Origin: Polaribacter sp.
Lineage (GTDB): Bacteria; Bacteroidota; Bacteroidia; Flavobacteriales; Flavobacteriaceae
Assembly: GCA_003537695.1 (NCBI GenBank)
Contig: DPRC01000105.1
Span: 1-16,411 of the forward strand
Direction of reading: 5' to 3'
DNA length: 16,411 nucleotides
This document shows positions 1 to 7,201 of the stretch, piece after piece. Numbering within the stretch: position 1 is the first letter of the stretch; every line of letters begins with the position of its first letter. A program made the translations under genes and the position numbers. The notes below the pieces were generated by a model that saw nothing but the letters and a program-made list of their open reading frames with translations, made no database searches and was not told where the DNA came from.

Positions 1-204
1 ATCGATACAAGATCTGAACGATTGGCAAAAGGTTTTACTTTTATTGAAAATGGATCTCTAGGTTTCTCTTATAAGATAAGCAACAAAACTTTATTATACT
101 TAGGAAGTAATATTGGACATGTTTCTAACCTTGATTTTCAAATGACAAATGCTGGCTTTTCAGTTATCGGTTTTGAAGCTGGAATTTCTTCTGTAATAAA
201 ATAA
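1..204 (+). CDS. C-terminal part of a probable PagL-like lipid A deacylase (acyloxyacyl hydrolase), 5' end outside the window
   Basis: The reading frame is open from base 1 to the TAA at 202-204, so only the last 67 residues are visible. They read like the end of a small outer-membrane beta-barrel, with alternating hydrophobic and polar strands. They contain the phrases FIENGSLGFSY (14-24) and GHVSN (39-43). PagL enzymes remove an acyl chain from lipid A in the outer membrane and use a His-x-Ser pair followed by Asn. H40 and S42 fit that pair, and E59 could be the third catalytic residue, but its spacing from the serine is longer than I recall for Pseudomonas PagL. The frame has an in-frame TTG at 22, which is internal and not a start. 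The protein ends in lysine, not the aromatic residue usual for barrels. It could instead be another small outer-membrane barrel. Confidence 0.6.
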   Translation: MDTRSERLAKGFTFIENGSLGFSYKISNKTLLYLGSNIGHVSNLDFQMTNAGFSVIGFEAGISSVIK

Positions 205-205
205 A

Positions 206-232
206 AAAAGGAACTCAAATTGAGCTCCTTTT
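206..232. terminator. Bidirectional hairpin terminator between the PagL-like gene and dps
   Basis: GGAACTC (210-216) and GAGCTCC (222-228) flank a 5-nt loop. Read on the minus strand the stem is GGAGCTC/GAGTTCC with a single G-U pair and is followed by seven U and further U-rich sequence, so it suits dps, which ends 60 bases away. The A4/T4 flanks extend the stem. On the plus strand the same bases contain one A-C mismatch and a shorter U run, so termination of the upstream gene would be weaker. Confidence 0.75.
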
Positions 233-291
233 AAGGTATACATTCCTTTTGTCTTTAAATAGTTTTCAACTTAAAGAACATAAAACTCACA

Positions 292-765
292 TTATTTTCC
301 CAACCAAGAATTTAACATCCAAATTGTTTTTTCTTGCTCCGCTATAAAATCACTCATCATAGAATTTGTACCCTCATCGTCCGCTTTTTCCGATATCACT
401 AAAATCTCCCTTTCTATTGTTAACAATTCTGATAGCGAAGTGACTACTAATCGCACTCCTTCTTCATCATTAGAAATATCTCTTCCTACAGGCACAGAAG
501 CCTTGTTAATATAGTCAGTAAATGTATGCAGTGGTTTTCCTTGTAAAGTAAGTATGCGCTCCGCTACGTCATCAATCTTTACTTGAGAGTCTGTATAAAA
601 TTCTTCAAATTTCACATGTAATTCAAAGAAGTTCTTTCCTTTAATATTCCAATGCAAACCACGTAAATTTTGGTAATATATTTGAAAGTTTGCTAATAGC
701 CCATTTAAATTATCTACTAAATGTGCACTGTCTTTTTTGTCTAATCCTAAAATTGATTTATTCAT
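292..765 (-). CDS. dps: Dps-family ferritin-like DNA-protection / iron-storage protein
   Basis: This 157-residue protein has the usual Dps length. Dps forms a 12-subunit shell in the cytoplasm, oxidises Fe(II) with hydrogen peroxide, stores the iron, and so prevents Fenton damage to DNA. The inter-subunit ferroxidase ligands are visible with the correct spacing: H38 in GLHWN, H50 in FFELH, D65 and E69 in KIDDVAERI. These match the H-x11-H-x14-D-x3-E pattern of Listeria-type Dps. The N-terminus is short with only a few lysines, so DNA binding through a long basic tail is not evident. The gene starts at ATG and is divergent from oxyR, the peroxide-sensing regulator. A palindrome in the shared intergenic region is a likely control site. 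The hairpin at 206-232 would end its transcript. Confidence 0.95.
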   Translation of the reverse strand: MNKSILGLDKKDSAHLVDNLNGLLANFQIYYQNLRGLHWNIKGKNFFELHVKFEEFYTDSQVKIDDVAERILTLQGKPLHTFTDYINKASVPVGRDISNDEEGVRLVVTSLSELLTIEREILVISEKADDEGTNSMMSDFIAEQEKTIWMLNSWLGK

Positions 766-817
766 ATTTTTGTTTGTCTTTTGGACTGTAAAATTAACAG
801 AAATTTGTTACGAAAAC

Positions 818-832
818 CGATAATGATTATTG
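818..832. promoter_or_regulatory. Fur/PerR-like palindrome in the dps-oxyR intergenic region
   Basis: The core ATAAT-g-ATTAT (820-830) is a perfect 5-1-5 inverted repeat. Aligned to the Fur/PerR 7-1-7 consensus TGATAATnATTATCA it matches 11 of 14 defined positions. It lies 36 nt before the oxyR start and 52 nt before the dps start, so it could act on both promoters. The sequence alone does not say whether Fur, PerR or OxyR itself binds, and AT-rich DNA gives such matches by chance at some rate. Confidence 0.4.
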
Positions 833-868
833 ATACTTTTAATATCTTTATCAAAAAATTTTATCACA

Positions 869-1807
869 ATGACAATCACCCAATTAAAATATGTTTTATC
901 GGTTGCAGAGTACCAAAATTTCACAGTTGCAGCGGAACATAGCTTTGTTACGCAACCTACATTGAGTATGCAAATTCAAAAGCTAGAAGACGAATTAGGT
1001 GTCAAAATATTTAACCGCTCAAAAAAGCCAATTGAATTGACTGAGGTGGGTGAGAAAATAGTAGAACAAGCAAAAGTAATTGTCGACGAAAGTAACCGAA
1101 TCTTAGACATTGTACATCAGCAAAAAGGATATATTGGTGGCCAATTTAAATTGGGAATTATACCCACTATAATGCCTACATTATTGCCTATGTTTTTACA
1201 AAACTTTACTAAAAAATATCCAAAAGTAAAATTAGTTATCGAGGAACTAACTACAGAGGAAATCATACGTAAATTAACAGACGGACATATAGATGCTGCC
1301 ATTGCCGCAACACCTTTAGAAAACGAGGCGATTAAAGAAAAGCCTTTGTACTATGAACCTTTTGTTGGATTAATTCCACAAAACCACAGACTTTTCAATA
1401 ACAAACAAATTAGCGAAGAAGAGTTAGAAGTCGAAGATATTTTATTATTAGAAGATGGACACTGTTTTAAAGACAGCATTCTTAATTTGTGTAGAAATCA
1501 TAAAATTGACAATAAAAAAGGCTTTTCGCTGGAAAGCGGAAGTTTTGATACCCTTATCAAACTCTCTAAAGAGGGTTTAGGGATGACCCTACTGCCCTAC
1601 TTACATACCTTAGATTTAAATGATGTAGATAAAGCTCATTTACGTGAATTTCAAAACCCACCACCAGCACGAGAGGTCAGTTTGATTTATCACAAGTCTC
1701 AACTTAAAATGCAATTAATTGAAGCTTTAATAAAGACCATCGACGGGGTAGTGCGCGGCGCAATTTCTTTTTCTGATGTAAAAATCATCAGTCCAATTCG
1801 AAAATAA
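869..1807 (+). CDS. oxyR: OxyR-type LysR-family hydrogen-peroxide sensor regulator
   Basis: This is a 312-residue LysR-type regulator. Residues 1-60 are the winged helix-turn-helix (MTITQLKYVLSV at the start, then TQPTLSMQIQKLE as recognition helix). Residues 90-300 are the periplasmic-binding-protein-like sensor domain. In E. coli OxyR peroxide oxidises C199 and C208 to a disulfide; this protein has cysteines at exactly 199 and 208, in GHCFKDS and NLCRN, which supports OxyR over other LysR proteins. I chose the ATG at 869 because it aligns with other OxyR N-termini. An in-frame TTG at 830 would add 13 residues and overlap the intergenic palindrome. OxyR activates peroxide-defence genes, and the divergent dps is a plausible direct target. 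No clear terminator follows. Confidence 0.95.
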   Translation: MTITQLKYVLSVAEYQNFTVAAEHSFVTQPTLSMQIQKLEDELGVKIFNRSKKPIELTEVGEKIVEQAKVIVDESNRILDIVHQQKGYIGGQFKLGIIPTIMPTLLPMFLQNFTKKYPKVKLVIEELTTEEIIRKLTDGHIDAAIAATPLENEAIKEKPLYYEPFVGLIPQNHRLFNNKQISEEELEVEDILLLEDGHCFKDSILNLCRNHKIDNKKGFSLESGSFDTLIKLSKEGLGMTLLPYLHTLDLNDVDKAHLREFQNPPPAREVSLIYHKSQLKMQLIEALIKTIDGVVRGAISFSDVKIISPIRK

Positions 1808-1913
1808 ATAGGTAAAAAAGCAGCCATAAACAGTGTCTTAATTTTGAATTTCACCAATAGATGCTAATATTCAAACGACGTGCATCACCTTCGAAATTCG
1901 AATGTATTTACTT

Positions 1914-3533
1914 CTAAGAATACATTTTCTCGCGCAATTCTTTTATTTTTGGATCCGATAAGTATTCTTCAAAAGTAGTATATCTATCGATTGCCCCTTT
2001 TGGGGTCAACTCTATAATTCTATTGGCAACCGTTTGCGCAAACTCATGATCATGAGTCGATAACAAAACGGTTCCTTTAAAATTAATTAAGGCATTGTTT
2101 AGAGATTGGATGGATTCTAAATCTAAGTGATTTGTTGGTTCGTCTAAAATTAAAACGTTCCCTCTCTTCATCATCATTCGAGACAACATACAGCGAACTT
2201 TCTCTCCTCCTGAAAGCACATTACTTTTCTTTAAAGCTTCTTCACCAGAAAAAATCATCTTTCCTAAAAACCCACGGATAAAAACCTCTTCACGCTCTTC
2301 TTCAGTTTGTGCATATTGTCTTAACCAATCTACTAAGTTCAACTGTCCGTCTTGAAAAAAGGTGGAATTATCTAAAGGTAAATACGATTGGGTCGTAGTA
2401 ACTCCCCAAGAAAATTTACCTGTATCTGCTTTCTCATTATCTGTAATAACGTCATAAAAAGCACTAATTGCTCTAGAATTTTTAGAAATAACAGCAATTT
2501 TATCTCCTTTGTTGAGATTGATATGTACATTGTCAAAAAGCTTTTCTTTTTCAAACTCCTTAGACAGGCCTTCCACGTTTAAAATCTGATCTCCTGCCTG
2601 TCGATCTCTATCAAAAATAATAGCAGGATACCTTCTACTCGATGGTTTGATATCCTCAACATTTAACTTCTCAATCATTTTTTTACGTGATGTTGCCTGT
2701 TTAGATTTTGCAACATTGGCAGAAAAACGTCTAATAAAGTCCTCTAATTCTTTCTTTTTATCTTCTGATTTCTTGTTTTGTTGTGCTCTTTGTTTTGCTG
2801 CTAACTGGCTCGACTCATACCAAAAAGTATAGTTACCAGAGTAATGGTTTATTTTACTGAAATCAATATCTGAAATATGTGTACAAACAGAATCTAAAAA
2901 GTGTCTATCATGTGACACCACAATTACTGTGTTTTCAAAATTAGCAAGAAAATTCTCTAACCAAGTAATCGTTTCAAAATCTAAATCATTTGTTGGCTCA
3001 TCCATAATTAAAACATCTGGATTCCCAAAAAGTGCTTGTGCAATTAGTACACGTACCTTTTGTTTACCGTCCAAATCTTTCATTGAAGTATAGTGTATGT
3101 CCTCCGTAATCCCAAGATTAGACAACATTGCAGCCGCGTTAGAATCTGCATTCCAACCATCCATTTCTTCAAAAGTAATTTGAAGCTCTCCAATTTTCTC
3201 AGCATTTTCATCCGTATAGTCGGCATATAAAGCATCAATTTGCTTTTTAATTTTAAACAAATCTTTATTTCCCATTACCACGGTTTCTAAAACCGGAAAT
3301 TCGTCAAACGCATAATGATCTTGCGTTAGAACAGACATTCGCTTTCCTTTTTCAAGATGCACTTGACCAGAAGTAGGATCTTGTACCCCTGAAATAATTT
3401 TTAAGAAAGTAGATTTACCTGCTCCATTCGCACCGATAATACCATAGCAATTTCCGTGAAGAAATTTTGTATTGACTTCATCAAAGAGAATTCGTTTTCC
3501 AAATTGAACCGATAAGTTAGAAACTGATAACAT
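1914..3533 (-). CDS. ybiT: YbiT-type ABC-F ATPase with one degenerate ATP site
   Basis: This 539-residue protein has two ABC ATPase domains and no membrane segments, as expected for ABC-F proteins, which act on the ribosome. Its length and N-terminus resemble E. coli YbiT. Domain 1 has an intact Walker A (GANGAGKST, 34-42), Walker B (VLIMDEP, 174-180) and switch histidine H209, but its signature is LDGKQ (154-158) instead of LSGGQ. The charged P-site linker (about 225-315) follows. Domain 2 keeps the signature LSGGE (440-444), Walker B (VLILDEP) and H494, but the P-loop is replaced by SKNSRAISA (350-358), with isoleucine at the lysine position. It therefore probably has one working ATP site. 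Exact ABC-F subgroup and function (translation factor or antibiotic protection) are not shown by sequence. It is transcribed alone from its own promoter. Confidence 0.88.
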   Translation of the reverse strand: MLSVSNLSVQFGKRILFDEVNTKFLHGNCYGIIGANGAGKSTFLKIISGVQDPTSGQVHLEKGKRMSVLTQDHYAFDEFPVLETVVMGNKDLFKIKKQIDALYADYTDENAEKIGELQITFEEMDGWNADSNAAAMLSNLGITEDIHYTSMKDLDGKQKVRVLIAQALFGNPDVLIMDEPTNDLDFETITWLENFLANFENTVIVVSHDRHFLDSVCTHISDIDFSKINHYSGNYTFWYESSQLAAKQRAQQNKKSEDKKKELEDFIRRFSANVAKSKQATSRKKMIEKLNVEDIKPSSRRYPAIIFDRDRQAGDQILNVEGLSKEFEKEKLFDNVHINLNKGDKIAVISKNSRAISAFYDVITDNEKADTGKFSWGVTTTQSYLPLDNSTFFQDGQLNLVDWLRQYAQTEEEREEVFIRGFLGKMIFSGEEALKKSNVLSGGEKVRCMLSRMMMKRGNVLILDEPTNHLDLESIQSLNNALINFKGTVLLSTHDHEFAQTVANRIIELTPKGAIDRYTTFEEYLSDPKIKELREKMYS

Positions 3534-3556
3534 AAATAAACTTTTTTAAATTCGTG

Positions 3557-3586
3557 CAAAAGTACACATTCCATTTTTCTTTTCAA
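3557..3586 (-). promoter_or_regulatory. Bacteroidota-type promoter for the ABC-F gene
   Basis: On the minus strand the -33 element TTG (3586-3584) and the -7 element TACTTTTG (3564-3557) are separated by exactly 19 bases. That matches the TTG-N19-TAnnTTTG consensus of the Bacteroidota primary sigma factor at every defined position. The -7 box lies 23 bases before the ATG, giving a short leader of about 15-20 nt. Confidence 0.8.
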
Positions 3587-3687
3587 GGGATAAATTCAAT
3601 ACTTTTTACCGTTTTCATGAGAGAAAAGGATGCGTACTTCCTGCCTTTTTTAACAGTGAATTAACAAGTTTACCTATTTGTATGTTT

Positions 3688-3695
3688 TACATTTG
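3688..3695 (+). promoter_or_regulatory. Possible -7 promoter element (TACATTTG) for the redoxin-like lipoprotein gene
   Basis: TACATTTG matches the Bacteroidota -7 consensus TAnnTTTG fully and lies 35 bases before the ATG at 3731. No TTG occurs at the expected distance upstream (AAG sits there), so the promoter would be weak or need help. Confidence 0.4.
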
Positions 3696-3730
3696 TGAGT
3701 GTATATAGCAGTACTTGAGCTTTTTTATTT

Positions 3731-5137
3731 ATGACAAAATATTTATTTAACAGCATTACGCTTCTCTACCTTCTAATCAACTTGGTAGGTTGTTCTGGTA
3801 TTGAAAAAAGCAATACTGTCTTTTTTGGAGGTAAAATCATAAATCCAAAAACTAAATTTGTCGTGCTGTATTCAAATAATTTAGTGATCGATACCATTTT
3901 GTTAAATGAGCGAAATAAGTTTTTAGGAATTTATAAAGACCTAGATGAAGGTTTGTATCATTTTATGCACGGCAATGAAAATCAATATATATACTTAGAA
4001 CCAAAAGATAGTTTAATGTTGCGTTTGAATACTTGGAACTTCGACGAGTCTCTTGTATTTGCTGGTAAAGGAGCCGAAAGAAATAATATTTTGGTGGATA
4101 TATTTTTAGAGGACGAGAGCGAAAAAAAACTATTCTATCAGTTTAACAATCTAAAACCAAAAGCATATCAAACAAAGATAAATTCACATATCCAGTCTCG
4201 TTTAAAAACATTTGACCACTATAAAAAAAACCATCCAAAAGAGACTACTGCTTATTTTAATGTTTTAAAAACGGCACTTACCTATCCAATCTATGCGCGA
4301 ATAGAAAGATATCCAATAAGCCACGTCTATGTATCTAAGACCTTAGATTTCCCAGAAATTGATTCTTCTTTTTATGCCTATAGAAAAGATTTAGATTTTA
4401 ATGATAATAACGCGCTCATGTATTATACTCCATATGCGAGATATATTACAAATTACTTATACAATGTCACTTACGCTCTAGGACACAAGCCAATGATGTC
4501 TAAATTTTCCTCAGACTTTACCGTTGACTTACTGCAAACTATTGATGCTAAAATAAATTTAAAGGATTCAAAAAATGCGTTTTTAAAAAGAACCGTTTTA
4601 GATCATTTTCAAAGAAAGTCTAACTGCAACATAGATCAGAGATCATTTGATGCCTTTTTAAAATTGTCCTCGAACAAAAAAGATAAAGAATTAGTGCGGA
4701 ATCTATTAGAAGATAATAAAACACTTCATAAAGGACATAAAATCGGGGGATTCACAATTTCAGACTTTACAGATCGGCCTATTAGCATAAAGGATTTTAC
4801 ACATGGTAAAAACACTGTTTTACTTTTTTGGAGTAAAGAATATATTTCAAAATCTTTTATAAATTCAAGAGTTCCTTTTTTACAAAGAAAATATCCTTCT
4901 TTAAATTTCGCGGTAATAGAAATTGATGGTAGTAGCAACAGTAGTAGTAGAATCCCTAATATTGATATAAAAAATCAATATTATATGAACTCTAAACTAC
5001 TTAAAAATAACTTTCTAACGAGCGCCATGCATCGCACAATTCTTGTGAATAAAAAAGGCGTTGTTGAGAACGGTTATGCCGCTATTTCCTCCCAAAACAT
5101 CTACAAACAACTCAAAGAATTGAGTGAAATAAATTAA
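3731..5137 (+). CDS. Lipoprotein with DUF4369-like N-terminus and thioredoxin-like domain lacking CXXC
   Basis: This is a 468-residue protein of unknown function. It begins with a lipoprotein signal peptide: a hydrophobic stretch (residues 5-19) and lipobox LVGC with the lipidated cysteine at 21. Residues 30-115 form a beta-rich domain like the DUF4369 domain found before TlpA-type thioredoxins in Bacteroidota. Residues 120-330 are mainly helical and unassigned. Residues 336-465 resemble a TlpA/AhpC-type redoxin fold (IGGFTISDF, then VLLFWS and a final ILVNKKGVV). The position where TlpA has WCxxC reads SKEYIS (368-373) and the usual cis-proline before the last strands is absent (AMHRT). Apart from the lipid cysteine there is only C299, so it cannot be a dithiol oxidoreductase. 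It probably sits in the periplasmic or outer-membrane leaflet and may bind or scaffold. It is monocistronic. Confidence 0.75.
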   Translation: MTKYLFNSITLLYLLINLVGCSGIEKSNTVFFGGKIINPKTKFVVLYSNNLVIDTILLNERNKFLGIYKDLDEGLYHFMHGNENQYIYLEPKDSLMLRLNTWNFDESLVFAGKGAERNNILVDIFLEDESEKKLFYQFNNLKPKAYQTKINSHIQSRLKTFDHYKKNHPKETTAYFNVLKTALTYPIYARIERYPISHVYVSKTLDFPEIDSSFYAYRKDLDFNDNNALMYYTPYARYITNYLYNVTYALGHKPMMSKFSSDFTVDLLQTIDAKINLKDSKNAFLKRTVLDHFQRKSNCNIDQRSFDAFLKLSSNKKDKELVRNLLEDNKTLHKGHKIGGFTISDFTDRPISIKDFTHGKNTVLLFWSKEYISKSFINSRVPFLQRKYPSLNFAVIEIDGSSNSSSRIPNIDIKNQYYMNSKLLKNNFLTSAMHRTILVNKKGVVENGYAAISSQNIYKQLKELSEIN

Positions 5138-5149
5138 CTTCATCAAAGG

Positions 5150-5179
5150 TTGTAGTATCGTTAATTTCCTCTACCTTTG
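5150..5179 (+). promoter_or_regulatory. Bacteroidota-type promoter for the DEAD-box helicase gene
   Basis: TTG (5150-5152), a 19-base spacer and TACCTTTG (5172-5179) fit the TTG-N19-TAnnTTTG consensus perfectly. Transcription would start near 5186 and give an untranslated leader of about 90 nt, unusually long compared with the roughly 15-20 nt predicted for the ABC-F gene in this window. Confidence 0.85.
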
Positions 5180-5186
5180 CACGATT

Positions 5187-5276
5187 TTAATTTTGAGGGT
5201 ACTCAATAGAAAATCAAGTCGAAATTTATAATTTGATTTGCAGGTGGGCGTTCTGTGAATCTACAAAAACACAGTA
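5187..5276 (+). promoter_or_regulatory. Structured 5' leader of the RNA helicase mRNA, three consecutive hairpins
   Basis: Three inverted repeats lie between the promoter and the start codon. They are TTGAG/CTCAA (5193-5197 with 5202-5206, 4-nt loop), AAATCAA/TTGATTT (5211-5217 with 5233-5239) and CTGTG/CACAG (5253-5257 with 5270-5274). The last stem ends two bases before the ATG. No obvious Shine-Dalgarno sequence is present. A leader like this on a cold-shock-type RNA helicase gene could fold differently with temperature or be remodelled by the helicase itself. That role is inferred. Only the repeats are seen. Confidence 0.45.
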
Positions 5277-7118
5277 ATGTCAACATTTTTAGAATTAGGT
5301 TTAAAAGAACCGATTAACAAAGCATTAACAGATTTAGGGTATGAAAAACCAACTGTTATTCAGGAAAAAGCAATTCCACAAATTATTTCATCAAAAAGCG
5401 ATTTAAAAGCATTTGCACAAACAGGTACTGGTAAAACTGCTGCCTTTAGTTTACCAATATTAGAACTTTTAGATGCTAGTAGCGGGAATGTACAAGCAAT
5501 TATATTGTCACCCACAAGAGAACTTGCCGTTCAGATTGGTAACAACATAAAAGACTTTTGCAAATACTTACCAGATATTAGGGTAACTACTGTATATGGT
5601 GGTTCTAGTATGGAAGATCAGATAAGATCTTTAAAAAGAGGATCTCAAATTGTTGTTGGAACTCCAGGAAGAACAGTAGATTTAATAAAAAGAAGAGCTT
5701 TAAAATTAGGAAACGTTCAATGGTTAGTCTTAGACGAAGCTGATGAAATGTTAAACATGGGTTTCAAAGACGAATTGGATAAAGTTTTAGAAGCAACTCC
5801 AGACACCAAACAAACCTTATTGTTTTCAGCAACTTTTCCAAGAGAAGTAGAATCGATTGCTAAAAACTATATGACCAAGCCCGTAGAAATTACCTCTGGG
5901 CAAAAAAATCAAGGTGCAGATAGTGTTAGTCACGAGTATTATTCGGTAACTGAGAGAACACGCTACCCAGCATTGAAAAGAATAGCAGATTTAAATCCTG
6001 ATATTTATGCAATCATCTTTTGTCGAACTCGAAGAGAAACACAAGAAGTTGCAGACAACCTAATTAAGGATGGTTATAGCGCAGACGCTTTGCATGGGGA
6101 CTTATCTCAAGGTCAAAGAGACTCTGTTATGGGTAAATTCAGAAAAAAGACAATTCAAATCTTAGTTGCTACTGATGTTGCAGCCCGTGGATTGGATGTT
6201 ACTGAATTAACACATGTTATCAACCATAAGTTACCAGATCAAATAGAAAACTACACACACAGAAGTGGTCGAACTGGAAGAGCTGGAAATACAGGAATTT
6301 CTATAGTCTTAGTGAATGGAAAAGAGAAAGGTAAATTACGTCCTATCGAAAAAATCATTCAAAAGAAATTTACAGAGGCAAAAGTACCCTCTGGAAAAGA
6401 TATCTGTCAAAATCAATTGATGAGCTTAATTGACAAGGTTGTAAATATTGAAGTAAATGAGACTCAAATAAATGAGTTTTTACCAAGTATCTACGAGAAG
6501 TTAGAAGGTTTAGACAGAGAGCAATTAATTCAAAAATTTGTTTCTTTAGAGTTTAATACGATGCTAGCATACTACGAAAATGCAAAGGATTTAAACGACT
6601 TGTCTTCAAGAGATAATTCTAGAGCAAGAACAGAAAACGAAAACATGACACGTTTTTTCATCAATATTGGTAGAAAAGACAACTTAAACCCTGGAAAATT
6701 AATTGGTTTAATTAACGAACAAAACATAGGTGATAAAGTAGAAATTGGATCGATCGATATTTTAGATACTTTTTCTTTCTTTGAAATAGATAAAAACTTC
6801 GAAGATAAGACCTTAGAGGCGTTTTCTTCAAATCAACCCGACTTTGACGGACGTTCTGTAAACATAGAAATTACGAAGAAAGAACGTTCTTCCGGAGGCG
6901 GAAGAAGAGGCGGTGGTGGTAGAAAACCATTTGGAGGTAAAAAAGAAGGTGGTTTTGGAAGACGTAGAGATTCTGATGGTTCTTCATCGTCTAGAAGAAG
7001 TAGTGATTCTGGAAGCAGAGGATCTGACAGACGTTCTTCAGATAGACCCGATAGAAATTCTGGCGGAGGAGATAGAAAGTCTTCTGGCGGATTCGGAAGA
7101 AAACGTAGAGAAAGTTAA
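5277..7118 (+). CDS. deaD: DeaD/CsdA-type DEAD-box ATP-dependent RNA helicase
   Basis: This 613-residue helicase unwinds short RNA duplexes using ATP, typically in ribosome assembly, RNA decay and cold adaptation. All family motifs are present: Q motif around residues 6-34 (with Q29), motif I AQTGTGKT (47-54), Ia PTRELA (79-84), Ib TPGR (129-132), II DEAD (153-156), III SAT (184-186), IV IIFCRTR (246-252), V ATDVAARGLDV (298-308) and VI HRSGRTGRAG (328-337). Residues 457-533 (starting MTRFFINIGRKD) match the DbpA-type RNA-binding domain. The tail from about 535 is a low-complexity stretch of Gly, Arg, Ser and Asp ending GRKRRES, suited to non-specific RNA binding. The gene is monocistronic, with a strong promoter, a folded leader and a strong terminator. 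Assignment to DeaD rather than DbpA or RhlE rests on the overall architecture. Confidence 0.95.
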   Translation: MSTFLELGLKEPINKALTDLGYEKPTVIQEKAIPQIISSKSDLKAFAQTGTGKTAAFSLPILELLDASSGNVQAIILSPTRELAVQIGNNIKDFCKYLPDIRVTTVYGGSSMEDQIRSLKRGSQIVVGTPGRTVDLIKRRALKLGNVQWLVLDEADEMLNMGFKDELDKVLEATPDTKQTLLFSATFPREVESIAKNYMTKPVEITSGQKNQGADSVSHEYYSVTERTRYPALKRIADLNPDIYAIIFCRTRRETQEVADNLIKDGYSADALHGDLSQGQRDSVMGKFRKKTIQILVATDVAARGLDVTELTHVINHKLPDQIENYTHRSGRTGRAGNTGISIVLVNGKEKGKLRPIEKIIQKKFTEAKVPSGKDICQNQLMSLIDKVVNIEVNETQINEFLPSIYEKLEGLDREQLIQKFVSLEFNTMLAYYENAKDLNDLSSRDNSRARTENENMTRFFINIGRKDNLNPGKLIGLINEQNIGDKVEIGSIDILDTFSFFEIDKNFEDKTLEAFSSNQPDFDGRSVNIEITKKERSSGGGRRGGGGRKPFGGKKEGGFGRRRDSDGSSSSRRSSDSGSRGSDRRSSDRPDRNSGGGDRKSSGGFGRKRRES

Positions 7119-7133
7119 CAATTACAAGCATTT

Positions 7134-7176
7134 AAAAAAAAACCTCACAAGCATGCGCTTGTGAGGTTTTTTTTTT
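7134..7176. terminator. Strong bidirectional intrinsic terminator between deaD and the LysE-family gene
   Basis: A perfect 10-bp stem, CCTCACAAGC (7143-7152) with GCTTGTGAGG (7157-7166), encloses a 4-nt ATGC loop. It is flanked by nine A and ten T, so both strands give a GC-rich hairpin followed by a long U run. It separates two convergent genes, whose ends are only 83 bases apart. Confidence 0.97.
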
Positions 7177-7201
7177 ATAAAACGGCTATTCCTTTTAGCT
7201 A

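Noticed and set aside
830..868. Upstream TTG start for oxyR
   Set aside because: It would add 13 residues not found in OxyR proteins and would cover the intergenic palindrome. The ATG at 869 fits the family N-terminus and keeps the cysteines at 199 and 208.
6913..7164. 83-codon plus-strand open frame overlapping the end of deaD
   Set aside because: It is a shifted reading of the Gly/Arg/Ser-rich tail and runs into the terminator stem; the repetitive codons explain the open frame.
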